Shown: in pieces, positions 8,731 through 20,041 of the stretch | Layout: the number at the start of each line of letters is the position of its first letter | How positions within the stretch are numbered: position 1 is the stretch's first letter | Origin: Staphylococcus aureus | GTDB taxonomy: Bacteria > Bacillota > Bacilli > Staphylococcales > Staphylococcaceae | Assembly (NCBI RefSeq): GCF_001027105.1 | Contig: NZ_CP011526.1 | Span: 1,674,001-1,738,000 of the forward strand | DNA: 64,000 nucleotides | Direction of reading: 5' to 3' | The notes under the pieces: generated by a model | Seen by the model: only the letters and a program-made list of their open reading frames with translations | Databases searched by the model: none | What the model was told of the DNA's origin: nothing | Position numbers and translations under genes: made by a program

Positions 8731-9434
8731 AAATATACGCCTCCTAAAAATTGATGGATATCATTATAAAAAAGTGAATTGATAAAAAAGGAAATAAATA
8801 TAAATGGAACAAGGGGTAATAGTTTAATCGGCTTAAATATCATGGTAATTAAAGCAACTAAACCAGCAATGACAAATGTAAATAAAATGACATAAATAGT
8901 GAATTGGAGAGGGAAAAACAAAGAAAGTGCAGATATTAGTAAAACGTCACCATAACCAATATATGCCCGAAATAAAAAGTAGAATATATGCGTGGTCATA
9001 CTAATAATGATAAAAGCTACTGGATAAATCATACTTAACGAGAGAGAAACGATACAATAAATTATAATTAAGCGACAATCTAACATTAAAGAAGTGATAT
9101 CGGTCATAGTAAAAATAAGCAGAAAAACATATGTAGTTATAAATAGCGTAGCATTTACGTATGTGAAATCATACTTAATAAAGACGATAGGTATTAAAGC
9201 AAAGGTTTCCCCTAAGAAATGTGTTAGGGAAATACGCTTTCGACAGTTTCGACATCGCCCTTTTAATAATAAAAAACTAATAATCGGCATTAATTCATAC
9301 CATTTGAGTGACGAATTACAATAATCACATTTCGATCTTCTATGTAAATAATCAAATGACGTTTCTTCTATAGATATAAATTGATATAGAAAACTAAAAA
9401 TACAACTGCAACTATAAGATAACAATACTACCAA
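8727..9434 (-). CDS. comC: ComC, type IV prepilin peptidase
   Basis: 235 aa, polytopic, aspartic prepilin peptidase family. Two CXXC pairs (CDYC about residue 37 and CRNC about residue 61) form the zinc ribbon. The catalytic aspartates are in TMTDITSL and in the conserved GYGD motif. It should cleave and methylate ComG-type pseudopilins needed for DNA uptake. The start is TTG with AAGGAGG seven bases before it. Overlap with radC makes a two-gene unit. The frame is intact. Confidence 0.9.
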   Translation of the reverse strand: MVVLLSYSCSCIFSFLYQFISIEETSFDYLHRRSKCDYCNSSLKWYELMPIISFLLLKGRCRNCRKRISLTHFLGETFALIPIVFIKYDFTYVNATLFITTYVFLLIFTMTDITSLMLDCRLIIIYCIVSLSLSMIYPVAFIIISMTTHIFYFLFRAYIGYGDVLLISALSLFFPLQFTIYVILFTFVIAGLVALITMIFKPIKLLPLVPFIFISFFINSLFYNDIHQFLGGVYF

Positions 9435-9640
9435 ATGACAACCTCCTTATGTAAATTATAGTTAGTTATTACCAAAATGTAAATATACACTATTTTTCAA
9501 GAATTGAACCGCTTTTTCATTTAAATTTTTCAATATTGCTAAGCATAATTGATGGATACTTTAACAACCCATTACTGCTCGGCAAAATTAATAATGGCAA
9601 GAAATTGAACCTTATAAACACATACGATTTAGAGCATAAA

Positions 9641-9692
9641 AAATAACCATGAAGCTCTACCTATTGATTAAATAGATTCTTCATGGCTATTT
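9641..9692 (-). terminator. Terminator after folC
   Basis: AAATAACCATGAAG pairs with CTTCATGGCTATTT with one mismatch, and a T-rich tract follows in the minus direction. The rest of the gap to comC (9435-9640) is AT-rich with nothing I recognise. Confidence 0.78.
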
Positions 9693-9703
9693 TAGTTTTA
9701 GTT

Positions 9704-10975
9704 TTATAATGCTTCAAAGTCTAATTTTGATTTAACTTCACTTATGAAATACAGACTACCGGTAATTACTAATGTATCACCTTGATAATTTTTTATAAAT
9801 TCAACGTAGTCATCTACTAATTGTATTTCATCATTTTCAATACTACCTACAATTTCTTCTTTGCGTAACGCTTTCGGAAAATCAAATTCAGTTGCATAAA
9901 ACGTATGCGCAATTAAACTTAAATGTTTGACCATCTCGTTAATCGGTTTTCCGTTTATTGCTGAGAACAAAATATCTACTTTTTCTTTATCATGGTACTG
10001 TTTAATTGTATCAATTAGAGCATCTATACTCTCTGAATTATGTGCGCCATCCAAAATGATTAAAGGTTTGTCATGCACCTGCTCAATACGTCCAGTCCAA
10101 CGAACTGATTCAATACCGTCTATCATCTTATTGAAATCTAATTCAATTAATCCTTGTTCATTTAATTCAATAAGAGCTGTTATGGCTAATGCAGCATTTT
10201 GTTTCTGATGTTCACCTAACATGCTTAAAATGATTGTTTCTAATTCATAATCTTTATAACGGTAAGTAAATTCATCATTTTGCGATACAACAACAATTTC
10301 TCTATCTAATTCAATTGGCTTTGCATGTTGTTCAATTGCGCGTTCACGAACATATTTTAATGCATCTTCATTTTTAACAGCATATATCACTGGAACGTTA
10401 GGCTTTATAATCGCGCCTTTATCCCTAGCAATATCTAGATAAGTACCACCTAAAATATCTGTATGGTCTAGACCGATACTAGTTAAGATTGATAAAACCG
10501 GTGTAAAGACATTTGTCGAATCGTTCTTTATACCCAATCCAGCCTCAACAATGACAAAATCAACAGGATGTATTTCACCAAAATATAAAAACATCATCGC
10601 TGTGATTATTTCGAATTCAGTTGCAACACCTAAATCTGTTTCACGTTCCATCATTTCACTTACTGGTTTAATACGTGATACTAATTCTACAATAGCGTCA
10701 TTTGATATTGGCACACCATTTAGACTAATTCGTTCATTAAATGTTTCAATAAACGGCGACGTAAATGTACCTACTTCATAACCATTTTCAACTAAAGCTG
10801 TTCTAAGGTAAGCAACTGTAGAGCCTTTACCATTTGTGCCACCTACATGAATACCCTTAATGTTATTTTGAGGATTATTAAATTGTGCTAGCATCCATTC
10901 CATACGTTTAACACCTGGTTTGATGCCAAATTTAGTTCTTTCGTGTATCCAATACAAGCTCTCTAGGTAATTCAT
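9704..10975 (-). CDS. folC: FolC, folylpolyglutamate synthase/dihydrofolate synthase
   Basis: 423 aa, Mur-ligase family. The ATP loop GGTNGKGST is visible near residue 45, and conserved segments SPFIETFNERI and LDGAHN follow. It adds glutamates to folates in the cytosol and may also make dihydrofolate from dihydropteroate. It starts 12 bases after valS and probably shares its transcript, as in other Bacillales. Confidence 0.95.
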   Translation of the reverse strand: MNYLESLYWIHERTKFGIKPGVKRMEWMLAQFNNPQNNIKGIHVGGTNGKGSTVAYLRTALVENGYEVGTFTSPFIETFNERISLNGVPISNDAIVELVSRIKPVSEMMERETDLGVATEFEIITAMMFLYFGEIHPVDFVIVEAGLGIKNDSTNVFTPVLSILTSIGLDHTDILGGTYLDIARDKGAIIKPNVPVIYAVKNEDALKYVRERAIEQHAKPIELDREIVVVSQNDEFTYRYKDYELETIILSMLGEHQKQNAALAITALIELNEQGLIELDFNKMIDGIESVRWTGRIEQVHDKPLIILDGAHNSESIDALIDTIKQYHDKEKVDILFSAINGKPINEMVKHLSLIAHTFYATEFDFPKALRKEEIVGSIENDEIQLVDDYVEFIKNYQGDTLVITGSLYFISEVKSKLDFEAL

Positions 10976-10987
10976 TGTTACTAACTC

Positions 10988-13618
10988 CTATGCTTTTAAT
11001 TGTTCAATTCTTGCCTTCACACCATCATATTTTTCTTGATAATCTTGTTTTTTACGTTTTTCTTCATTTATAACCTTTTCAGGTGCTTTACTTACAAAGT
11101 TTTCATTAGAGAGCTTTTTATCTACTCTATCTAATTCGCTTTGAAGTTTAGCTAATTCTTTTTCCAAACGGCTGATTTCCTTATCCATATCAATTAGCCC
11201 TTCTAATGGTAATACCACTTTACCTGCAATTACAACTGATGTCATTGCTTTCTCAGGAATTTCCACGTCAGTGCTAATATTTAAGGTACTAGGATTACAG
11301 AATTTGATTAAATAATCTTTGTTTTGTGATAAAGTTGTTTCAATTTCTTTATCTTTAGCTTGAATTAAAATAGGTATTTCTTTAGACAATGGCGTATTTA
11401 CTTCTACACGTGATTGTCTTACAGATTTAATGATTTCAACAAGTTGTTGCATTGTTTGTTTACTTTCTTCAAAAATCAATGATTCACGCACTTCTGGCCA
11501 TGAAGCTTTAACAATTGTGTCACCTTCATGTGGTAAACTTTGCCATATTTTCTCTGTTACAAATGGCATGAATGGATGTAGCATTCTCATAATATTGTCT
11601 AAAGTATAACTCAATACTGAACGTGTAACTTGTTTTTGTTCTTCATCATTACTATTCATTGGAATTTTACTCATTTCAATGTACCAATCACAGAAATCAT
11701 CCCAAATGAAATTATATAATGCACGTCCAACTTCGCCGAATTCATATTTGTCACTTAAATCAGTAACTGTTGCAATCGTTTCATTTAAACGTGTTAGAAT
11801 CCATTTATCTGCTAATGATAAGTTACCACTTAAATCGATATCTTCAACTTTAAAGTCTTCACCGATATTCATTAAACTGAAACGTGCCCCATTCCAGATT
11901 TTATTGATAAAGTTCCACACTGACTCAACTTTTTCAGTTGAGTATCTTAAATCATGTCCTGGAGATGAACCTGTTGCTAAGAAGTAACGCAAGCTATCAG
12001 CACCGTATTCGTCAATAACATCCATTGGATCCACACCATTACCTAATGATTTACTCATCTTACGCCCGTCTTCAGCACGAACTAAACCGTGTAATAATAC
12101 ATCATTAAATGGACGACGATCTGTAAATTCTAAGCCTTGGAATATCATGCGTGCTACCCAGAAAAAGATAATATCGTAACCTGTAACTAAGGCATTTGTT
12201 GGGTAGTATCGTTTAAAGTCTTCACTTTCTAAATCAGGCCAACCTAACGTAGAGAAAGGCCATAAAGCACTTGAGAACCACGTATCTAATACATCTTCAT
12301 CTTGTTGCCAATTTTCAATATCAGTTGGCGCTTCTTCTCCAACATATATTTCGCCTGTTTCTTTATGATACCAAGCCGGAATTTGATGACCCCACCATAA
12401 TTGTCTTGAAATCGTCCAATCTCTAATATTTTCCATCCATTGGTTAAATGTATGTTCGAAACGTTGCGGATAAAAATCAATACGATCATCTGTTTTTTGG
12501 TTATCTAATGAACGTTTCGCTAAGTCTTCCATGCGCACAAACCATTGTGTTGATAAATATGGTTCAACAACAGCGCCAGATCGTTCTGAATGACCTACAG
12601 AATGAACATGATCTTCAATCTTGATAACTAAATCTTGTTCTTTTAAATCTTTAACTAGCTGTTTACGACAATCAAAACGGTCCATACCTTCATATTTACC
12701 CGCTTTGTCGTTCATTTTACCATTTTCATCCATAACGATAATATTTTCTAATTGATGTCTTTGACCAATTTCAAAATCATTAGGGTCATGTGCTGGTGTC
12801 ACTTTCATAGCACCAGAACCGAAGTCTATATCAACATACTCATCTGCTAAAATAGGCAGTTCGCGTCCTACGATTGGTAATATAACAGTTTTACCGATTA
12901 CATCTTTGTATCGTTCGTCATTAGGGTTAACAACAATCGCTGTATCACCTAACATCGTTTCTGGTCTTGTTGTTGCAATTTCAATAAAACCTTCACCATC
13001 AGCGTAAGGATATTTAAAATGATAAAACGCACCTTGAACATCTTCATGTATTACTTCAATATCAGATAAAGCTGTACGTGCTTTAGGATCCCAATTTATA
13101 ATACGTTCGCCACGATAAATAATTCCTTTATTGTATAAATCAACAAAAACTTTTTTAACTGCTTTACTTAAACCTTCATCTAAAGTAAAACGTTCTCTAC
13201 TATAATCTAAACCTAGACCTAATTTAGCCCATTGCGCACGAATAAATGACGCATACTCTTCTTTCCAATCCCATGCCTGTTCTAAAAACTTTTCACGACC
13301 AAGATCATATCTAGTTATTCCTTGTTCATTTAATTTAGCTTCTACCTTTGCCTGTGTCGCAATACCAGCATGATCCATACCTGGTAAGTATAACGTATCG
13401 TATCCTTGCATACGTTTCATACGTGTAATGATATCTTGTAAAGTCGTATCCCATGCATGTCCTAAATGTAATTTACCAGTTACATTTGGTGGCGGGATAA
13501 CAATTGTATATGTTTCTTTTGATTTATCTTCTGACGGTTTAAAATAACCATTCTTTACCCATTCTTCATAACGTCCCGCTTCAACTTCACGAGGATCATA
13601 TTTTGGTTTCATTTCCAT
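10988..13618 (-). CDS. valS: ValS, valyl-tRNA synthetase
   Basis: 876 aa, full-length class I synthetase. The HIGH motif appears as [16 protein letters not shown] near residue 45 and the KMSKS motif as [10 protein letters not shown] near residue 520. Between them lies the CP1 editing domain that hydrolyses Thr-tRNA(Val); the C-terminal coiled coil ([19 protein letters not shown]) is the ValRS tRNA-binding arm. GGAGG precedes the ATG. A T-box leader lies directly upstream. Confidence 0.97.
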
Positions 13619-13639
13619 TTGCTATACCTCCTAAAAAAA

Positions 13640-13915
13640 TAAAAATATCCATCCTATATACAAATAGGACGGATATTCCGTGGTACCACCTATATTCAAG
13701 AAGGATGATTAATATCAAATTCACTCTTTTAACATAATTGGAATAATCATACCAATACTATCATCGTGAAATTTGAAATGCTTCATCTCTTCAAGCACTC
13801 TAGATTATGATTAACGCTCAAACACGTCTTAGCCTACTATTAATCACGTTCAGCTAAGATACTCTGTGGGCTACCTTCAGTAAAAATCATTTACATACTC
13901 ACACCAAATCATATG
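13640..13915 (-). promoter_or_regulatory. T-box riboswitch of valS
   Basis: The minus strand carries the invariant T-box GGTGGTACCACG (13679-13690), followed by a terminator hairpin (ATATCCGTCCTAT/ATAGGATGGATAT, about 13645-13677) and a long U tract just before the valS ribosome binding site. The region further upstream can form stem I. Uncharged tRNA(Val) is expected to stabilise the antiterminator and turn on valS-folC. I did not fix the specifier codon by eye. Confidence 0.92.
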
Positions 13916-13977
13916 CTCTCTTTAAAATAATTTGAACTTACTCTTCCCAAATCCTATATTAAACTCTTAACTTATAG

Positions 13978-13983
13978 TATAAT
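13978..13983 (+). promoter_or_regulatory. -10 element upstream of tag
   Basis: A consensus TATAAT on the plus strand 38 bases before the tag ATG. No good -35 hexamer is seen 16-18 bases upstream, so the promoter assignment is tentative. Confidence 0.4.
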
Positions 13984-14020
13984 GATTGACAAAATAAGTC
14001 AATGTATAGGTGGGAATAAA

Positions 14021-14581
14021 ATGAATGAATGCGCATTTGGTACTAAAGATCCAGTCTACTTAGACTATCATGATCATGTATGGGGACAACCGCTCTATGA
14101 TAGCAAGGCATTGTTTAAACTTTTAGCATTAGAATCACAACATGCTGGGCTATCTTGGTTAACTATTTTAAAAAAGAAAGAAGCCTATGAAGAAGCATTT
14201 TATGATTTCGAACCAGAAAAGGTAGCACAAATGACCGCTCAAGATATCGACCGCTTAATGACTTTTCCAAATATCGTTCATCATCGTAAAAAATTAGAAG
14301 CAATTGTTAATCAAGCTCAAGGGTATTTAAAAATTGAACAAGCATATGGTAGTTTTAGTAAATTTTTATGGTCATATGTAAATGGTAAGCCTAAAGATTT
14401 GCAGTATGAACATGCTTCTGATCGTATCACAGTTGATGATACTGCAACACAACTATCTAAAGATTTAAAACAATACGGGTTTAAATTTTTAGGTCCAGTA
14501 ACAGTATTTTCGTTTTTAGAAGCAGCCGGTTTATATGATGCACATTTACAAGATTGTCCATCAAAGCCTAAACATAATTAA
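14021..14581 (+). CDS. tag: Tag, DNA-3-methyladenine glycosylase I
   Basis: 186 aa from MNECAFGTKDPVYLDYHDHVWG, the family start. The frame opens 13 codons earlier, but AGGTGGG sits before this ATG. Tag removes 3-methyladenine from alkylated DNA in base excision repair. Conserved features are the N-terminal Cys and C-terminal His-x-Cys of the zinc-binding site (ECAFG and AHLQDC), and the LESQHAGLSWLTILKK segment. It stands alone on the plus strand, divergent from valS. Confidence 0.95.
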   Translation: MNECAFGTKDPVYLDYHDHVWGQPLYDSKALFKLLALESQHAGLSWLTILKKKEAYEEAFYDFEPEKVAQMTAQDIDRLMTFPNIVHHRKKLEAIVNQAQGYLKIEQAYGSFSKFLWSYVNGKPKDLQYEHASDRITVDDTATQLSKDLKQYGFKFLGPVTVFSFLEAAGLYDAHLQDCPSKPKHN

Positions 14582-14602
14582 TTTGCTATAGCATCATAAA
14601 GT

Positions 14603-14647
14603 AAACGAGACATCATCTATTTTTAACTAATAGACTGTCTCGTTTTT
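14603..14647 (+). terminator. Terminator after tag
   Basis: AAACGAGACA pairs with TGTCTCGTTT and is followed on the plus strand by a T run, 22 bases beyond the tag stop. Confidence 0.85.
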
Positions 14648-14803
14648 TAATGTGAAAATTTATTCAAATCATAAGTTAAAGTTCCAAGTTAATGCTCTGC
14701 TAATATTAGATATCTTAATCTAAAAATAGATGTACAACCTTTGCTTAAACCTTAATAATGAATTCTATCCTAAGCATAATTCAACTTAGATGGATGATAG
14801 TTT

Positions 14804-15877
14804 CTAATCTTCACGCTTATTCGAACGATATTTTAAAAAGTAATTAATTCCTGGTGCAATAATAAATAGGATGAAAAAGATTCGGAAAATATGATAACTC
14901 GTAATCATAGCAACATCGGCACCAGTAGCTAATGCAACTAAAACTATCTGATTAACCCCTCCTGGTGCTGCACCAAGAAACAATTCATTAATAGGATTAT
15001 TATCAAAGAAATGTATGATATAAACCATGATTAGCGCACCAATTATCAACATAATATTTTGAATTGTAATTGCGATTGCTAGTCTACCTTTTAAATCTGA
15101 CAATAAATGCGCAATTTGAACTCCAATTCTAATCATATATATTAGTTGTGCCATGTTCAACAACCAATGATCTAGTGTAAATGTTAAACCTGTAGAAAAA
15201 TTCCAAACAATTAATACAATGAGTGGTGCTAATAATTGAAATGTTGGAAACTTTATTTTAGACATAATTAGATAAACTATAAAGATAGCTATCGCTAAAA
15301 TAACTATTTGCCCTATGTTTAATACTTGTGATAAAGGCAAGACTTTTGTTAACTTTCCATTCGCATGCATGTTACCATCATGAAAAAAATATGAAATGAA
15401 CGGTACTAAAACAACAACAAATATAATTCGTGATGTTTGCGTTAAGCTAACAACTAACAAATTAGCACGTTTGTCTTGTTCAGCCATGACCAGCATTTGT
15501 GTTAGTGCTCCTGGTATAACACTTAAAATAGCTGTTTCTGTATTAATACGTGCAATTTTTTTAAAAACAAATGCCATTACTATTGCAATTAATAATATCG
15601 AAATAGATACAACAATAATCGAAAGCCAATTGTTTTTAATATCCATAACGACATTTTTCGTAAACGTTGATCCGATTTGCACACCTAATAGTACAATACC
15701 TAATTCACTAAGTAAGAATGGCCATTTAATATCAAGTTTGAAAACTTTTACACAAATGATTGATGCGATAATAGGACCAAACATAAATGGAAGTAATACG
15801 TGCGATGAATACAGTAGAATACTAATAAAAAATGATAAAACGAACACAATGAAATTATTTCTATATATCATTGCCAT
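14804..15877 (-). CDS. AbrB-family (PF05145-type) integral membrane protein
   Basis: About 357 aa with some ten membrane helices in a duplicated arrangement (GPIIASIICVKVFK...LGVQIGSTF and a related second half with GAAPGGVNQIVLVA). This matches the membrane family misleadingly called AbrB or ammonia monooxygenase, which is not the Bacillus DNA-binding AbrB. Substrate unknown. The frame opens at a TTG six codons earlier; the ATG at 15877 is preferred because AAAGAAGTGG is suitably placed before it. It stands between tag and hemL. Confidence 0.8.
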   Translation of the reverse strand: MAMIYRNNFIVFVLSFFISILLYSSHVLLPFMFGPIIASIICVKVFKLDIKWPFLLSELGIVLLGVQIGSTFTKNVVMDIKNNWLSIIVVSISILLIAIVMAFVFKKIARINTETAILSVIPGALTQMLVMAEQDKRANLLVVSLTQTSRIIFVVVLVPFISYFFHDGNMHANGKLTKVLPLSQVLNIGQIVILAIAIFIVYLIMSKIKFPTFQLLAPLIVLIVWNFSTGLTFTLDHWLLNMAQLIYMIRIGVQIAHLLSDLKGRLAIAITIQNIMLIIGALIMVYIIHFFDNNPINELFLGAAPGGVNQIVLVALATGADVAMITSYHIFRIFFILFIIAPGINYFLKYRSNKRED

Positions 15878-16031
15878 GTTTTCCACTTCTTTCAATAAAA
15901 AATAAAATGACTAAATTGCTGCTTGAGCTTCACGTTTGTTAAGATAACAATATCCGCTAGCAGTTTTGACTACAAAGCATATATGGACTTTCACTATCAA
16001 GTCGCCGCCCATGCCTTATATACATTTAAAA

Positions 16032-16056
16032 AGAGCCTGAACAAAGTTCAGGCTCT
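16032..16056 (-). terminator. Terminator of the hem operon
   Basis: Perfect GAGCCTGAAC/GTTCAGGCTC hairpin with a T-rich tail in the minus direction, 16 bases after the hemL stop. Confidence 0.9.
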
Positions 16057-16072
16057 CAATTTGTCCGTATAT

Positions 16073-17359
16073 TTATTTTACAATACGACTTAAAGCCGTA
16101 TCAAATGCTTGAATCGTTTTTTCAATATCTTCTTTCGTGTGTGCCGTAGATAAGAATGTACCTTCAAATTGAGATGGTGGTAAAAACACACCTTCTTTTG
16201 CCATTTCTCGATACATTTCTGCAAATAATTTCAAATCACTTTTATTCGCTTGTTCAAAATTAGTTACAGGTCCTTCATTTAAGAAATAACCAATCATTGA
16301 ACCTGCTCTATTTACAGTTATTGGTACATTGTGTTTAGCAAATACACGTTTTAAACCGTCTTCAAGTATATCGCCTAACATATTAAAATACTCATATGTC
16401 TCTGGCGTTAATTGGCTTAACGTTTCATAACCACTTGTCATTGCAAGAGGATTTCCTGATAACGTACCCGCTTGATAAATATTTCCTAATGGTGCTATAT
16501 GATCCATGATTTCTTTTTTACCACCAAATGCACCTACAGGTAGTCCTCCACCGATAACTTTTCCTAAGCAAGTTAAATCTGGTGTCACACCAAAGTAACC
16601 TTGTGCACAATGATAACCGACTCTGAAACCAGTCATTACTTCATCGAAAATTAGCAATGCGCCGTATTCAGTCGTAATATCTCTTAATCCCTGTAAAAAA
16701 CCTTCAATCGGCGGTACGACACCCATATTACCAGCAACAGGTTCTACGATTACACCAGCAATATCGTTTCCAAATTTTTCGAAAGCGATTTTAAGTGCAT
16801 CTAAATCATTGTATGGAACTGTAATTGTATTTTTAGCAATACCTTCAGGCACACCAGGAGAATCCGGCAATCCTAATGTTGCCACCCCAGAACCAGCTTT
16901 GATTAATAACGAATCACTATGACCATGATAGCAACCTTCAAATTTCACAATTTTATTTCTGCCAGTATAACCACGTGCTAATCTTAAAGTATCCAATGTA
17001 GCTTCTGTACCAGATGACACCATACGCACTTTTTCTATTGAAGGTACTCGGTCAATAACGAGCTGCGCCAATTTATTTTCAAGTAATGTTGATGCACCAA
17101 AACTTGTACCTTTATCAATTGCTTCATGTAAATGACTAATAACTTGAGGGTCTCTATGTCCTAAAATAAGTGGTCCCCAACTTAGTACATAGTCGATATA
17201 CTCGTTACCATCGATATCATAAATTTTTGAACCTTTACCGTGATCCATAAAAATTGCTGGTGTATCTACTGATTTAAATGCGCGTACTGGACTATTTACA
17301 CCACCAGGCATTAAAGTTTCAGCAACCTTCATTGCTTCTTCTGATTTCGTATATCTCAT
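16073..17359 (-). CDS. hemL: HemL, glutamate-1-semialdehyde 2,1-aminomutase
   Basis: 428 aa, class III aminotransferase fold. The PLP lysine lies in [16 protein letters not shown] (about residue 266) and the cofactor aspartate in [11 protein letters not shown]. It converts glutamate-1-semialdehyde to 5-aminolevulinate, the product that HemB uses next. It is the last gene of hemA-X-C-D-B-L and has a terminator just downstream. Confidence 0.96.
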
Positions 17360-17406
17360 AAAGTAAATTCCTCCTACAGTTTATGGAAAATCATAAATAT
17401 AAAACC

Positions 17407-18381
17407 TTATTTATCTAAATAGCGACAAATGTCCTTTGCAAAATACGTAATAATCATATCAGCACCTGCACGTTTCATTGAAACCATTTGTTCCATAACG
17501 ACACGTTCTTCATCTATCCAACCATTTTGTGCCGCTGCTTTAGTCATACTATATTCTCCACTCACATTATATGCAACAACTGGAACATTCGTATGATTTT
17601 TAACATCTCGAACTATATCTAAATAACTTAGAGCAGGTTTAACAATCATCATGTCGCACCCTTCTTTAAGATCACTTTCTAATTCACGAAGTGCTTCCAA
17701 ACGGTTAGCAGGGTCCATCTGATACGTTTTTCTATCCCCAAATGATGGCGCTGAATCTGCTGCATCTCTAAAAGGTCCAAAGAAACTTGATGCATACTTG
17801 ACACCATAACTCATTATAGGAATATTGTAATAGCCGGCTTCATCTAATCCACGACGAATTTCAGCAACAAAACCATCCATCATATTACTTGGCGCAATAA
17901 TATCAGCACCAGCTTCCACTTGAGAAATTGCTGTTTTAACAAGTAGTGGCAATGATTTATCATTGTCAACGTCATGTGTATGGTCATCAATCACGCCACA
18001 ATGACCATGATCAGTATATTCACATAAACAAGTGTCTGCAACAATTAATAAGTCATCATACATTTTTTTAGCAATACGTGTTGCCTGTTGAATAACACCA
18101 TCGTGAATGTATGCACCAGTACCTATATCATCTTTTGAGTTTGGAACACCGAAAAACATAATGGCACGTATGCCTAAGTCATAAGCTTCTTTTAATTCAC
18201 TTTCAAGTAAATTCAAACTGATTTGGTATACACCTGGCAATGACTTAATTTCTTTTTTCACATCGTCTTTTTCAACTACAAAAATTGGATATATTAAATC
18301 TTCTTTTCTTACATGATTCTCTCTAACCATATCTCTCATTGTCGCTGATGATCTCAATCTTCTATGTCTATCAAATTTCAT
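17407..18381 (-). CDS. hemB: HemB, porphobilinogen synthase
   Basis: 324 aa. It condenses two 5-aminolevulinates into porphobilinogen. The two Schiff-base lysines are in [16 protein letters not shown] (about residue 195) and [11 protein letters not shown] (about residue 248). The metal-binding cysteine segment [14 protein letters not shown] is present, indicating a zinc-type enzyme. It begins two bases after hemD ends. Loss of hemB is a classical cause of staphylococcal small-colony variants. Confidence 0.96.
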   Translation of the reverse strand: MKFDRHRRLRSSATMRDMVRENHVRKEDLIYPIFVVEKDDVKKEIKSLPGVYQISLNLLESELKEAYDLGIRAIMFFGVPNSKDDIGTGAYIHDGVIQQATRIAKKMYDDLLIVADTCLCEYTDHGHCGVIDDHTHDVDNDKSLPLLVKTAISQVEAGADIIAPSNMMDGFVAEIRRGLDEAGYYNIPIMSYGVKYASSFFGPFRDAADSAPSFGDRKTYQMDPANRLEALRELESDLKEGCDMMIVKPALSYLDIVRDVKNHTNVPVVAYNVSGEYSMTKAAAQNGWIDEERVVMEQMVSMKRAGADMIITYFAKDICRYLDK

Positions 18382-18383
18382 TT

Positions 18384-19052
18384 TTAGCCCCTACTTTCTA
18401 AAATCTTTTCAATTAGTGATTCGAGTGTTTGAATTTCTGCAATTGTTACTGGTTGTTGATATGATTTAATGGTCCGTGCTGTTTGTTCTCCAATAGCAAA
18501 ATACGACTTGAATTTTGGTACAAATCCTTCATTAAAATAATAACGTACTGCCGACGAACTTGAAAATGTTAATGCATCGATTTGTTGATGTTCTATCATT
18601 TCTTTAACATCTTGTATATTTTGTTTGTTAGGCACTGAAGTATATAAATCTATTTTAACAACTTCATTATCTTTAGATAACGCTGCTAATAACAATGGTC
18701 TCGCCAATTCACTCGAAGGCAAAAGTATTTTTTGGTTAGTTTGATTAAATGATTTTAAAAATCCTTCTTGAGAAAAGTCGTTTGGCATAAAATCAACTCG
18801 AATGCCAAGTGATTCACAATATTGCGCTGTCTTACTTCCTATCACAGCAATGTTATCAACATTAATTCCTTTTAGATATTTATAAAAGAATTTCACAGCA
18901 TTTTTAGATGAAAAAATAAGCCAGTCATAGCGTTGATTTAACAAATGAATATCAAAATTTAGTGGCTTTATATCAATAAAGGGTTTGTGAATAATTGATA
19001 CTAAATCACTTTGCATGTCATTTGTTTGTGTCATAACTACAACTGGCTTCAT
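18384..19052 (-). CDS. hemD: HemD, uroporphyrinogen-III synthase
   Basis: 222 aa, two-lobed HemD family with low primary conservation ([39 protein letters not shown]). It cyclises hydroxymethylbilane to uroporphyrinogen III. The call is supported by its place between hemC and hemB in an otherwise complete haem operon. Confidence 0.93.
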   Translation of the reverse strand: MKPVVVMTQTNDMQSDLVSIIHKPFIDIKPLNFDIHLLNQRYDWLIFSSKNAVKFFYKYLKGINVDNIAVIGSKTAQYCESLGIRVDFMPNDFSQEGFLKSFNQTNQKILLPSSELARPLLLAALSKDNEVVKIDLYTSVPNKQNIQDVKEMIEHQQIDALTFSSSSAVRYYFNEGFVPKFKSYFAIGEQTARTIKSYQQPVTIAEIQTLESLIEKILESRG

Positions 19053-19073
19053 ATTTAAACGTCACTCCATTAT

Positions 19074-20000
19074 TTAATGTTGTTCATTTAAGCGTTTTAT
19101 AATTTCATAAGCACCTTGCTCTTTTAATTTGTTACTCACTGTTTTGCCTAACTCAACCGGATCTGTTCCGTTCATTGTATATTCAAATCGTTCTTTACCA
19201 TCTGGGGTCATAATTAAACCTGTAAATTCGATTTCGTTTTGATCTGAGATTGTAGCATATCCTGCAATTGGCACCTGACAACTACCATCCATTTCTGCTA
19301 AAAACGTTCGTTCAGCAGTCACACATTTTGCAACCTCATCATTATGTACTTTGCTTAATAATGTTAATAGTTCTTCATCGTCACTACGACATTCTATCCC
19401 TAAAGCACCTTGTCCGATTGCAGGTAACAATGTATCTCTATCAAGATAAGATGTTACAATATCATCTGACCAGCCCATTCTTCTTAAACCAGCTGCAGCT
19501 AAAATAATCGCATCATAATCTTCAGTTTGTAACTTTTCTAATCGTGTATCTATATTACCTCTAATCCATTTAATCTCTAAATTAGGATACTTAGATAATA
19601 TTTGTGCACCACGACGTAATGAACTAGTACCAATAATACTGCCTTCTGGCAATTGGGATAGTGGTGTATGTGTTTTAGAAATATACGCATCAAAAGGTAA
19701 TTCTCTATCAGGGATACAACCTAATGTTAAACCTTCCGGAATTACACTTGGTACGTCTTTAAGCGAGTGTATTGCCATATCGATATTTTTTTCAAAAAGT
19801 TCATGTTGTATTTCTTTAACAAATAAGCCTTTGCCTCCGACTTTAGACAATTGTTTATCTACTATACGATCGCCTTTCGTGACAATTTCTTTAATTTCAA
19901 TTTCTAGATTTGGCTCGACAGCTTTTAATTTATCAATAAATTGCTGGCTTTGTGTTAAAGCTAATTTACTTCTTCTGGAGCCAACGACTAATTTACGCAT
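19074..20000 (-). CDS. hemC: HemC, hydroxymethylbilane synthase
   Basis: 308 aa from [25 protein letters not shown] lies before this ATG, and the two extra upstream codons are not needed. It polymerises four porphobilinogens. The dipyrromethane cofactor cysteine is in [11 protein letters not shown] (about residue 240), and the conserved arginines appear in [10 protein letters not shown] and IRGNIDTR. Confidence 0.96.
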   Translation of the reverse strand: MRKLVVGSRRSKLALTQSQQFIDKLKAVEPNLEIEIKEIVTKGDRIVDKQLSKVGGKGLFVKEIQHELFEKNIDMAIHSLKDVPSVIPEGLTLGCIPDRELPFDAYISKTHTPLSQLPEGSIIGTSSLRRGAQILSKYPNLEIKWIRGNIDTRLEKLQTEDYDAIILAAAGLRRMGWSDDIVTSYLDRDTLLPAIGQGALGIECRSDDEELLTLLSKVHNDEVAKCVTAERTFLAEMDGSCQVPIAGYATISDQNEIEFTGLIMTPDGKERFEYTMNGTDPVELGKTVSNKLKEQGAYEIIKRLNEQH

Positions 20001-20041
20001 GTTCAATTCCTCCTAGGAACGGATTGCTCTAGATTATTTTC

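Noticed and set aside
15396..15905. 169-aa plus-strand frame opposite the AbrB-family membrane protein
   Set aside because: Its Ile/Thr/Asn-rich composition is the mirror of membrane-helix codons; no start signal; antisense to a real gene.
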